From Actinomycetales bacterium Ga0077552 (GTDB lineage Bacteria > Actinomycetota > Actinomycetes > Actinomycetales > Microbacteriaceae): a DNA stretch of 6,775 bases. Below are positions 1-5,834 of the stretch, one piece after another. The DNA lies in the NCBI GenBank assembly GCA_001464255.1, contig LNFD01000261.1:1-6775 (forward strand). The letters are read 5' to 3'. Numbering within the stretch: position 1 is the first letter of the stretch; each line of letters starts with the position of its first letter. The notes under the pieces are model-generated. The model was not told the origin of the DNA and did not search any database. It was given only the letters and a program-made list of their open reading frames with translations. The position numbers were made by a program, and so were the translations under genes.

Positions 1-32
1 CCGCGCGGCCCCACCCCTCGACTGACCCCCTC

Positions 33-37
33 GGGAG
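33..37 (+). promoter_or_regulatory. Shine-Dalgarno site of the first permease gene
   Basis: GGGAG ends 5 nt before the ATG at 43. It decides the start, because the reading frame stays open to the left edge of the window and would otherwise allow a longer protein. A TGA at 23-25 in another frame could be the end of an upstream gene (its last codons would read RAAPPLD), which would fit a tightly packed operon. Too little of it is present to call that gene. Confidence 0.55.
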
Positions 38-42
38 CATCC

Positions 43-1086
43 ATGAACACGACCGCCCCGCGCCCCGTGCGCACGGTCCTGAGCCCACCGTCCGCCGCGC
101 GACCCACCCGCTCGCCCCGGCGCATCGCCTTCTCGCACACTCTCTCGCGGTGGGATTTCAAGCTTTCGCCCTACCTCTACATCTCGCCGTTCTTCATCCT
201 GTTCGCGATTGTCGGGCTCTTCCCGCTCATCTACACGGCGTGGGTCTCCGTCCATGAGTGGAACCTCATCGGCGGCCAGGGCGACTTCGTCGGCTTCGAC
301 AACTTCGCCTTCGTGCTCTCGCAGCCGCCCTTCTGGATCGCGCTGCGCAACACCTTCTCGATCTTCCTCATCTCCTCCGTGCCGCAGGTCATCGCCGCCG
401 TGCTCATCGCCGCCGTGCTCGACCGCAACCTGCGCGGCAAGACCTTCTGGCGCATGGGAGTGCTGCTCCCCTACGTCGTCGCCCCCGTCGCCGTCGCCCT
501 GATCTTCAGCAACATGTTCGGCGACCAGTACGGCCTCATCAACAACATGCTCGGCCGTCTCGGGCTCGACCCGATCGGCTGGCACTCCGAGATCCTGCCC
601 AGCCACCTCGCGATCGCGACGATGGTCAACTTCCGCTGGACGGGCTACAACGCGCTCATCCTGCTCGCCGCGATGCAGGCCATCCCGCGCGACTACTACG
701 AGGCCGCCATGCTCGACGGCGCCGGCATCGTGCGGCAGTTCTTCTCCATCACGATCCCCCAGCTGCGTCCGACCCTCATCTTCGTGATCGTGACCTCGAC
801 GATCGGCGGACTGCAGATCTTCGATGAGCCGCGCATGTACGACCAGTTCGGCCAGGGCGGAGCATCCGCTCAGTGGATGACCATCACGATCTACCTCTAC
901 AACCTCGGCTGGGGGCAGCTGAACTTCGGTCGCGCCGCGGCCGTCGCGTGGCTGCTGTTCCTCATCATCGTCATCGTCGGGCTGATCAATCTCGCCATCA
1001 CGCGCTCCATCGCGTCGGGCGACAGCCCCGAGAAGGTGCTCGTGCGATCGCAGCGTCGCGCCGCCCGGAAGGAGCTCGCCCGATGA
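43..1086 (+). CDS. ABC sugar transporter permease, MalF type (CUT1 family)
   Basis: Inner-membrane subunit of a carbohydrate import ABC transporter, 347 aa. After a Pro/Arg-rich cytoplasmic tail (residues 1-40) there are about six hydrophobic segments, roughly at 43-68, 98-126, 136-158, 187-211, 244-260 and 296-320. The EAA loop that docks on the ATPase is at about 220-243, with E220-A-A, D225-G226-A and I238-P239 in the expected places. It overlaps the next permease by an ATGA (stop TGA 1084-1086). The MalF/MalG/GH1 order matches actinobacterial cello-oligosaccharide loci, where this subunit is called CebF, but sequence alone does not fix the sugar. No ATPase gene is adjacent; in many actinobacteria a shared MsiK-type ATPase serves such permeases. 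The periplasmic-type binding protein should lie to the left of the window. Family call is firm, substrate is inference. Confidence 0.93.
   Translation: MNTTAPRPVRTVLSPPSAARPTRSPRRIAFSHTLSRWDFKLSPYLYISPFFILFAIVGLFPLIYTAWVSVHEWNLIGGQGDFVGFDNFAFVLSQPPFWIALRNTFSIFLISSVPQVIAAVLIAAVLDRNLRGKTFWRMGVLLPYVVAPVAVALIFSNMFGDQYGLINNMLGRLGLDPIGWHSEILPSHLAIATMVNFRWTGYNALILLAAMQAIPRDYYEAAMLDGAGIVRQFFSITIPQLRPTLIFVIVTSTIGGLQIFDEPRMYDQFGQGGASAQWMTITIYLYNLGWGQLNFGRAAAVAWLLFLIIVIVGLINLAITRSIASGDSPEKVLVRSQRRAARKELAR
1067..1074 (+). promoter_or_regulatory. Shine-Dalgarno site of the second permease gene
   Basis: GGAAGGAG lies inside the end of the upstream permease gene and ends 8 nt before the ATG at 1083. This strong site fixes the start at 1083, although the frame is open further back to about 873. 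Confidence 0.75.
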
Positions 1087-2033
1087 GCGCGCCCAGCATC
1101 CCCGTCGCCCCGATCTCCGATGATGCGGATGCTCCGCGCGGGTCCTCCCCCGCCGAGCGCTCCGCCGCACGCCGTGCCGGCCGCACGCCTCGCCGTCGTC
1201 GACTGGTCAACGGTCAGCGCCCCGGGTGGATGGCCTACGGCTTCCTCCTCGCCGTGCTGCTGGGCTCGGTCTTTCCGCTCTACTGGTCCTTCCTCATCGG
1301 ATCCGGCGACGCCTCGACCATCACGCGGCAGGACATCGTGTGGTGGCCGGGCGGCAACTTCCTCGCCAACGCCGCCGCGGTCATCGAGAACGACAGCGTC
1401 AACTTCTGGAAGGCGATCACCAACTCGATCATCGTCTCGACGGTCGTCGCCGCCTCGGTCGTCTGGTTCTCGACGCTCGCCGGGTTCGCCTTCGCGAAGC
1501 TGCGGTTCCGCGGCCGCAACGGCCTGCTGGTCTTCGTCATCGCGACCATGGCCGTGCCGACGCAGCTCGGCGTCGTGCCGCTCTTCATCGCGATGAGCCA
1601 GCTGCAGCTCGCGGGCACGCTGAGCGCGGTCATCCTGCCAGCGATCGTGAGCGCGTTCGGCGTGTTCTGGATGACGCAGTACCTCAGCCAGGCGCTGCCC
1701 TACGAGCTCATCGAGGCCGCGCGCGTCGACGGCGCGAGCATGATCCGCACCTTCTGGTCGGTCGCGCTGCCCGCCGCGCGGCCGGCCGCATCGATGCTCG
1801 CGCTGTTCGTCTTCATCTCGACCTGGACCAACTTCTTCTGGCCCTTCATCGTTCTCGACCGGCAGAGCCCCACGCTGCCCGTCGCGCTCTCGCTGCTGCA
1901 GAGCAACTACTTCGTGGATTACTCGGTGGTGATGGCCGGGGTCATTCTCTCGACCATCCCGCTGCTGATTCTGTTCGTCGTCGCCGGCCGCCAGCTGGTC
2001 AGCGGCATCATGCAAGGAGCAATCAAGGGATGA
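1083..2033 (+). CDS. ABC sugar transporter permease, MalG type (CUT1 family)
   Basis: Second membrane subunit of the same importer, 316 aa. A basic N-terminal tail (residues 1-47, Arg-rich around 30-40) precedes six hydrophobic segments, roughly at 48-73, 114-138, 147-170, 182-200, 236-258 and 282-302. The EAA loop is at about 211-233 (E211-A-A, D216-G217-A, then L229-P230). The C-terminus GIMQGAIKG is the usual MalG-type ending, and the length is normal for the family. The start is the ATG of an ATGA overlap with the preceding permease, and the stop TGA (2031-2033) overlaps the start of the GH1 gene in the same way, so the three genes are probably cotranscribed and translationally coupled. 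The likely equivalent is CebG of cellobiose systems; the substrate remains inferred from the neighbouring beta-glucosidase. Confidence 0.93.
   Translation: MSAPSIPVAPISDDADAPRGSSPAERSAARRAGRTPRRRRLVNGQRPGWMAYGFLLAVLLGSVFPLYWSFLIGSGDASTITRQDIVWWPGGNFLANAAAVIENDSVNFWKAITNSIIVSTVVAASVVWFSTLAGFAFAKLRFRGRNGLLVFVIATMAVPTQLGVVPLFIAMSQLQLAGTLSAVILPAIVSAFGVFWMTQYLSQALPYELIEAARVDGASMIRTFWSVALPAARPAASMLALFVFISTWTNFFWPFIVLDRQSPTLPVALSLLQSNYFVDYSVVMAGVILSTIPLLILFVVAGRQLVSGIMQGAIKG
2014..2019 (+). promoter_or_regulatory. Shine-Dalgarno site of the glucosidase gene
   Basis: AAGGAG sits in the last codons of the MalG-type gene, 10 nt before the ATG at 2030. It selects this start out of a frame that is open for about 800 nt upstream. 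Confidence 0.65.
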
Positions 2034-3529
2034 CCCTCTCGACCCCGGCGCCCACCACGGCGCCTCTCGCCGGCGTGCGCGCCTTCCCCGCCGACTTCCG
2101 GTTCGGCGTCGCGACCGCGGCGTACCAGATCGAGGGCTCGACCCACGTCGACGGCCGCACCGACTCCATCTGGGACGCGTTCGCGCGCGTGCCGGGCGCC
2201 GTCGTCGGCGGCGAGTCGGGCGAGCCGGCGTGCGATCACTACCGCCGCTCGAGCTCGGATGTCGCGATGATGCGCGAGCTGGGCATCCAGGCCTACCGCT
2301 TCTCGACGTCGTGGGCGCGCGTGCAGCCCGACGGCCGGGGCGTGAACCCGGCGGGGCTCGACTTCTACTCGCGCCTCGTCGACGACCTGCTCGAGGCGGG
2401 CATCCAGCCGTGGCTGACGCTGTACCACTGGGATCTGCCGCAGGCGCTCGAGGAGGCCGGCGGCTGGCCCGAGCGCGACACCGCGCATCGCTTCGTCGAG
2501 TACGCCGGTCTCGTCCACGACCGGCTCGGCGACCGGATCACGTCATGGACGACGCTCAATGAGCCGTGGTGCAGCGCGTTCCTCGGCTACCTCGGCGGCG
2601 AGCACGCCCCCGGTCGGCAGGACCCGCAGGCGTCGATCGACGCCGCCCACCACCTCCTGCTCGGGCACGGGATGGCCGTGCAGGAGCTGCGTCGCCGCGA
2701 CCCCGCGCTGCAGCTCGGCATCACGCTGAACTTCACGGTCGCCGACCCGGTCGACGCGACCGACCCCGCCGACCTCGACGCCGCGCGCCGCATCGACGGG
2801 CAGCACAACCGGTGGTTCCTCGACCCGATCTTCCGCGGGGCCTACCCGGCCGACATCGTGGAGGACCTCGCGGGGATCGGCGTCACCGTCCCCGTGCACG
2901 ACGGCGACCTCGCGGCGATCGCGACGCCCATCGACGCGCTGGGGGTCAACTACTACCACGGCGATGCGGTGAGCGGGCATCCGTTCACGGGAACCGCGCT
3001 GCAGCCGGCCGCGCCGTCCGAACGCCCGAAGCGCTCGCCCTTCCCGGTCGCGGACGGGGTGCACTGGCACCCTCGCGGGCTGCCCGTGACGTCGATGCAG
3101 TGGGAGGTGCAGCCCGAGGGCCTGACCCGGCTGCTGACTCGGATCCACGAGGAGTACACGGCCCCGGCAGGCACCGCGCTCCACATGACCGAGAACGGCG
3201 CCGCGTACGACGACGTCGTCGGCTCCGACGGAGGCGTCCACGATGCCGAGCGCGCCGCGTTCCTCGAGGCCCACCTCGCGGCGATCCTCGATGCCATCGA
3301 CGCCGGCGTGGACGTGGGCAGCTACTTCTACTGGTCGCTCATGGACAACTTCGAGTGGGCGTGGGGCTACGACAAGCGCTTCGGTCTCGTGCGCGTCGAT
3401 TACGCCACGCAGGAGCGCACGGTCAAGGCGAGTGGCCGCCACTACCAGCGGATCATCGCCGAGCGCTTGCTGCGAGAGCCGGGGCCGGGCGACCGCGGCG
3501 TGCTCGATGCCGGTTCGACCGCTGAATAG
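2030..3529 (+). CDS. GH1 family beta-glucosidase, cytoplasmic
   Basis: Retaining glycoside hydrolase of family 1, 499 aa, expected to cleave terminal beta-D-glucosyl (or related) residues from an imported oligosaccharide such as cellobiose. Visible family landmarks in order: the N-terminal FRFGVATAAYQIEG block (residues 23-36, glycone-binding Q33); Y132-H133-W134; the acid/base E178 in TLNEP; N307-Y-Y; the nucleophile E388 in TENG; W435; and the glycone-binding E442-W443 in DNFEWAWGY. Having E442 rather than Ser at this site argues against a 6-phospho-beta-glycosidase and fits ABC rather than PTS uptake. There is no signal peptide, so the enzyme acts inside the cell. It overlaps the permease gene by ATGA. 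The stop TAG (3527-3529) doubles as the first three bases of the candidate -10 of the regulator gene. The exact substrate (cellobiose, laminaribiose or other beta-glucosides) cannot be decided from sequence. Confidence 0.95.
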   Translation: MTLSTPAPTTAPLAGVRAFPADFRFGVATAAYQIEGSTHVDGRTDSIWDAFARVPGAVVGGESGEPACDHYRRSSSDVAMMRELGIQAYRFSTSWARVQPDGRGVNPAGLDFYSRLVDDLLEAGIQPWLTLYHWDLPQALEEAGGWPERDTAHRFVEYAGLVHDRLGDRITSWTTLNEPWCSAFLGYLGGEHAPGRQDPQASIDAAHHLLLGHGMAVQELRRRDPALQLGITLNFTVADPVDATDPADLDAARRIDGQHNRWFLDPIFRGAYPADIVEDLAGIGVTVPVHDGDLAAIATPIDALGVNYYHGDAVSGHPFTGTALQPAAPSERPKRSPFPVADGVHWHPRGLPVTSMQWEVQPEGLTRLLTRIHEEYTAPAGTALHMTENGAAYDDVVGSDGGVHDAERAAFLEAHLAAILDAIDAGVDVGSYFYWSLMDNFEWAWGYDKRFGLVRVDYATQERTVKASGRHYQRIIAERLLREPGPGDRGVLDAGSTAE

Positions 3530-3532
3530 ACT
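3527..3532 (+). promoter_or_regulatory. Candidate leaderless -10 element (TAGACT) of the LacI gene
   Basis: TAGACT fits the actinobacterial TANNNT -10 consensus and is followed by 7 nt and then the ATG at 3540, so transcription could begin at the A of the start codon. There is no Shine-Dalgarno before this ATG. The first three bases are the glucosidase stop codon. The -35 is weak (TCGATG at 3504-3509, 17 nt upstream, is the best I see). Suggests the regulator can be made independently of the operon. Confidence 0.55.
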
Positions 3533-3539
3533 GCGCACC

Positions 3540-4562
3540 ATGACGATCGAGGCTGGCTCCGCACGCTCGGCGGCGACCCTGGAGATGGTCGCCGCCGAAG
3601 CTGGCGTCTCGCGCTCGACCGTGTCGCGCGTCGTCAACGCATCGCCCAAAGTCAGCCCGGAAGTCCTGGAGGCCGTGCAGGCCGCCATCACGCGCCTCGG
3701 CTACACCCCCAATCGCGCGGCGAGGTCGCTCGCGAACCGGCGAACGATGGCGATCGCGCTCGTCGTGCCAGAGGACACCTCGCGGTTCTTCGGCGACCCC
3801 TACTTCGCGGCGGTCGTGCGCGGCATCAGCCGCGTGCTCGACGCCTCGGACTACGTGCTCAACCTGCACCTCGCGAATCCTGGCCCTTCGCAGAAGACCG
3901 TCGACTATCTGCTCAGCGGCAGCGTCGACGGCGCGATCGTGGTCTCGCACCACTCGAGCGACCGATTCCTCGAGAAGCTCGGCGGCAGCATCCCCGTCGT
4001 CTTCGGAGGCCACCCGCTCGGGCCGGATGCCGACGCGGGCGCCTACTACGTCGACGTGGACAACGTCGCAGCCGCCGAGGCGGGCGTGCAGTACCTGATC
4101 GAGCGCGGGCACACTCGCATCGCGACCATTACCGGTCAGGCCGACATGCCCGCCGGCATCGACCGCGCGGCCGGCTGGCAGCGCGCCCTTGCGGCGGGGG
4201 GCCTCGAGCCGGGCCCACGCGTGGACGGCGGATTCACGATGGCCGGAGGAGCACAGGCGATGCGTGAGCTGCTCGACCTCGGCGGGTTCGACGCCGTCTT
4301 CATCGCGAGCGACCTCATGACCCTCGGCGCCCTCTCGGTGATCGCGGAGCGCGGGGTGCGCGTACCCGACGACATCGCGGTGCTGAGCTTCGACGACAGT
4401 CCCGCCGCGGCCGCCGCGATCGTTCCGCTCACGACGGTGCGGCAGCCGAGCGAGGAGATGGGCGAGCAGATGGCGCGGATGCTCCTGCAGCGTCTGCGCG
4501 GCGAGGAGACGAGCCGCACCGCCATCCTCCCGACCGACATCGTCGTGCGCGCGAGCGCATAG
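3540..4562 (+). CDS. LacI-family transcriptional regulator of the sugar operon
   Basis: DNA-binding repressor, 340 aa, normal for the family. The helix-turn-helix is at about 12-35 (ATLEMVAAEAGVSRSTVSRVVN, recognition helix about 24-33), followed by the hinge-helix region NRAARSLANRR (58-68). The periplasmic-binding-protein-like effector domain starts at about 70 (MAIALVVPE) and contains VDGAIVV (129-135), the DMPAGIDR block (202-209), FIASDLM (254-260), VLSFDDS (281-287) and the conserved LTTVRQP (297-303). The start is chosen because the HTH begins soon after it and a candidate leaderless -10 sits directly upstream; the gap to the glucosidase stop is only 10 nt. Position suggests it controls the transporter/glucosidase operon in response to a sugar, as CelR/CebR regulators do, but the operator would lie upstream of the window. 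Its C-terminal half (from D172) has a diverged, broken relative at about 4765-5259. Confidence 0.94.
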   Translation: MTIEAGSARSAATLEMVAAEAGVSRSTVSRVVNASPKVSPEVLEAVQAAITRLGYTPNRAARSLANRRTMAIALVVPEDTSRFFGDPYFAAVVRGISRVLDASDYVLNLHLANPGPSQKTVDYLLSGSVDGAIVVSHHSSDRFLEKLGGSIPVVFGGHPLGPDADAGAYYVDVDNVAAAEAGVQYLIERGHTRIATITGQADMPAGIDRAAGWQRALAAGGLEPGPRVDGGFTMAGGAQAMRELLDLGGFDAVFIASDLMTLGALSVIAERGVRVPDDIAVLSFDDSPAAAAAIVPLTTVRQPSEEMGEQMARMLLQRLRGEETSRTAILPTDIVVRASA

Positions 4563-4576
4563 CCCGGGCCGCGCAG

Positions 4577-4600
4577 CGCCCGCCGGCCGCGGCCGGGGCG
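4577..4600 (+). terminator. GC-rich inverted repeat, possible terminator after lacI
   Basis: A perfect 14-bp palindrome CCGGCCGCGGCCGG lies at 4583-4596, with outer CGCCC (4577-4581) able to pair with GGGCG (4596-4600) in an alternative, longer hairpin. It starts about 15 nt after the lacI stop. No T-run follows, so it is not a classical intrinsic terminator; in so GC-rich a stretch the palindrome may also be chance. Confidence 0.3.
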
Positions 4601-4610
4601 GCGACGACGG

Positions 4611-4638
4611 CGGCCGACTCAGCGCAGCCTGAGTGCCG
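4611..4638 (+). repeat. Inverted repeat in front of the relic gene
   Basis: ACTCAG (4617-4622), a 6-nt loop, and CTGAGT (4629-4634) pair perfectly. The flanking CGGC (4611-4614) also pairs with GCCG (4635-4638) across a 2-nt bulge. The repeat ends 16 nt before the candidate -10 at 4655, so it covers the -35 region. It could be an operator of the former GNAT copy or part of a terminator for lacI; nothing in the sequence decides this. Confidence 0.4.
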
Positions 4639-4654
4639 TGTGCGGCGGCGCGGG

Positions 4655-4660
4655 TAGGGT
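4655..4660 (+). promoter_or_regulatory. Candidate leaderless -10 element (TAGGGT) of the GNAT relic
   Basis: TAGGGT is followed by 6 nt and the ATG at 4667, the same geometry as in front of the intact GNAT gene at 5550. The AGGG inside it could alternatively act as a Shine-Dalgarno. It indicates that the relic still carries the parent gene's start region and may still be transcribed. Confidence 0.4.
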
Positions 4661-4666
4661 GCCGGG

Positions 4667-4758
4667 ATGAGCCTCACCGTCACGCACGAGCCCGATGCCG
4701 ACCGCTATGTGGTGCACAACGCCGCCGGAGAGCTGCAGGGCTTCATCGTCTACGACGC
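4667..4758 (+). pseudogene. 5' fragment of a GNAT acetyltransferase gene
   Basis: The first ~30 codons read MSLTVTHEPDADRY, then VVHNAAGELQGFIVYDA, and align with the start of the intact GNAT at 5550 (same first 14 residues, then AAYDGDALQGWIVYG, one codon shorter). In the first 42 nt I count only 3 differences. Homology stops at about 4756, before the acetyl-CoA binding motif; from there the DNA aligns with a LacI gene in a different frame. The frame opened by this ATG continues as unrelated Pro/Ser/Thr-rich sequence to a TGA at 4862-4864 (65 codons), so any product would have no acetyltransferase core. Read as a truncated duplicate fused to a regulator fragment by a deletion. Confidence 0.8.
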
Positions 4759-4761
4759 CTC

Positions 4762-5259
4762 GCCGATGTCGACAACATCGCGGCCGCCGCCGACGGCACG
4801 CGCTATCTCATCGAGCACGGTCGGCGCCGCCCCGCCGACATGCCCGCCGGCATCGACCGCCTGACCGGCTGGCGGCGGGCGCTGCGGGATGCGGGGCTCG
4901 AGCCCGCCGCCGTTTCCCACGGCGACTTCACCCTCGCCGGGGGCATGCGCGCGGCCCGCGAGCTGCTCGATGCCCACCCCGACCTCGACGCCATCTTCGC
5001 CGCGAGCGACCTCATGGCGATGGGCGCCGTCACGGTGCTGCGCGAGCGCGGCATCGCGGTGCCCGAGCAGGTTGCGGTCATGGGCTTCGACGACTCGCCG
5101 TCGGCCCTGGCGTGCGAGGTGCCGCTCACGACGGTGCGGCAGCCCTCGGTCGAGCAGGGCGAGCGCATGGCGCGCATCCTGCTCGATCTGCTCGAGGGGC
5201 GACCGGTCGCCCGGCAGCACCTCATGCCGACGTCGGTCGTGGTGCGCGCGAGCGCCTAG
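4762..5259 (+). pseudogene. C-terminal half of a second LacI-family regulator (relic)
   Basis: From about D (4765) this frame reads DVDNIAAAADGTRYLIEHG and runs to a C-terminus ending VVRASA, aligning along its whole length with residues 172-340 of the intact LacI upstream. Conserved blocks include PADMPAGIDR, IFAASDLM, VMGFDDS and LTTVRQP. The HTH, hinge and N-terminal effector subdomain are absent, and the frame differs from that of the GNAT start before it. Between HGRRR and PADMP six residues corresponding to IATITG in the intact protein are missing, which removes a core strand. It cannot be a working repressor. Divergence from the neighbour is spread across the alignment, so this is an older paralogue, not a fresh copy. 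An internal start (for example the ATG in PADMP) could in theory give a C-terminal fragment; I have no evidence that it does. Confidence 0.85.
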
Positions 5260-5281
5260 CCCGCCCGGAGACGCGGCCCGG

Positions 5282-5287
5282 TACTCT
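5282..5287 (+). promoter_or_regulatory. Candidate leaderless -10 element (TACTCT) of the DUF1232 gene
   Basis: TACTCT is followed by 6 nt (GGGCCC) and the ATG at 5294, with no Shine-Dalgarno between. It lies in the loop of a short GGCCC/GGGCC inverted repeat (5275-5279 and 5288-5292). No convincing -35 is visible. Confidence 0.5.
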
Positions 5288-5293
5288 GGGCCC

Positions 5294-5539
5294 ATGTCGC
5301 GTCGCCGAGCCATCATCGCCTCCGTGCTGGTCGGGGCAGCCGCCCTGCTGTACGGGGTCTCGCCGCTCGATCTCGCTCCGGAGATCCTGCTCGGCCCGGC
5401 CGGCCTGCTCGACGACGCCGGCGTGTTCATCGCGGCCGCCGTCGGCATCTGGAAGCTCCTGACGGGCAGCCAGCCCGCACCCGGCCCGACTCCCCCGCCG
5501 GAGGAGCAGCCCCGGTGGGAGCAGAAGCTGCCCGAGTAG
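5294..5539 (+). CDS. Small DUF1232 (YkvA-like) membrane protein
   Basis: An 81-aa protein with the DUF1232 signature: Y20-GVSPLDLAPE (20-30), a short hydrophobic run, then GLLDDAGVF (37-45), matching the family pattern of SP-hydrophobic-D-hydrophobic-P followed by a loop ending in LDD. Hydrophobic stretches at about 6-21 and 42-57 suggest membrane association. The last ~22 residues are Pro/Glu-rich and probably disordered. The biochemical function of the family is not known. The start at 5294 is chosen because it gives the whole domain and has a leaderless -10 in front; the open frame before it is the shadow of the LacI relic. The stop TAG (5537-5539) is part of the candidate -10 of the GNAT gene that follows. 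Confidence 0.8.
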   Translation: MSRRRAIIASVLVGAAALLYGVSPLDLAPEILLGPAGLLDDAGVFIAAAVGIWKLLTGSQPAPGPTPPPEEQPRWEQKLPE

Positions 5540-5542
5540 GGT
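5537..5542 (+). promoter_or_regulatory. Candidate leaderless -10 element (TAGGGT) of the GNAT gene
   Basis: TAGGGT is followed by 7 nt and the ATG at 5550. Its first three bases are the stop codon of the DUF1232 gene. The internal AGGG, 8 nt from the ATG, could instead be a Shine-Dalgarno, so this may be a coupled gene pair rather than a separate promoter. Confidence 0.4.
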
Positions 5543-5549
5543 TCGTGCC

Positions 5550-5834
5550 ATGAGCCTCACCGTCACCCACGAGCCCGACGCCGACCGCTACGCCGCCTAC
5601 GACGGCGACGCGCTGCAGGGCTGGATCGTGTACGGCCGGGTCGGCGGCACCGTGCGCCTGCTGCACGCCGAGGTTCCTCCGCTCATGCGCAACAAGGGTG
5701 TCGGCGGCGAGGTCGTGCGCGTGATCCTCGACGAGCTGCGCACCGCGACCACCGACCGCGTGCAGCCCGTGTGCGGGTTCGTGCGCATGTGGATGCGCCG
5801 GCACCCCGAGTACGCCGACCTGACGGAGCGCTAG
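5550..5834 (+). CDS. Small GNAT-fold N-acetyltransferase (COG2388/YjdJ type)
   Basis: A 94-aa protein of the short GNAT group (COG2388, Acetyltransf_CG, the group that includes human NATD1). Seen: LLHAEVP (37-43), the acetyl-CoA pyrophosphate-binding loop R47-NKGVGG (47-53), a helix to about 65, and the C-terminal block VQPVCGFVRMWMRRHPEYADL (71-91), where P-x-C, the aromatic/basic stretch and HPEY are the group's usual features. Length is normal for this minimal domain. It is a predicted cytosolic acetyl-CoA-dependent acetyltransferase; the acceptor is unknown. It follows the DUF1232 gene by 10 nt and ends three bases before the apparent end of the convergent small gene. Its first ~30 codons have a duplicate in the relic at 4667. 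Confidence 0.88.
   Translation: MSLTVTHEPDADRYAAYDGDALQGWIVYGRVGGTVRLLHAEVPPLMRNKGVGGEVVRVILDELRTATTDRVQPVCGFVRMWMRRHPEYADLTER

Noticed and set aside
455..470. TGGGAG...GCTCCC resembling a CelR-type operator
   Set aside because: The half-sites are separated by four extra bases compared with the TGGGAGCGCTCCCA type, and the site lies deep inside the first permease gene; probably coincidence.
897..2015. Long open frame on the minus strand opposite the second permease (372 codons)
   Set aside because: It is Arg/Asp/Glu/His-rich with no recognisable domain, and lies opposite a well-supported permease gene. Such antisense frames are expected when third positions are nearly always G or C.
1226..2029. 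Apparent N-terminal extension of the glucosidase
   Set aside because: The extra 268 codons are Arg/His-rich shadow of the permease in another frame. The Shine-Dalgarno at 2014 and the ATGA overlap fix the start at 2030.
3243..3539. Apparent N-terminal extension of the LacI regulator
   Set aside because: The extra 99 codons are a shadow of the glucosidase gene. The HTH begins a few residues after the Met at 3540, where family members normally start.
2543..3691. Long minus-strand open frame opposite the glucosidase (382 codons)
   Set aside because: Same reason: a shadow of the GH1 codon bias, with no motifs and no start signal.
4667..5259. A novel acetyltransferase-regulator fusion protein
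   Set aside because: The two parts are in different reading frames, the GNAT part stops before its acetyl-CoA motif, and the regulator part has no DNA-binding domain and lacks a core strand.
4889..5293. Extension of the DUF1232 gene back into the LacI relic
   Set aside because: The upstream residues are Ser/Arg/Pro shadow sequence of the relic. The domain is complete from 5294, which has its own -10 element.
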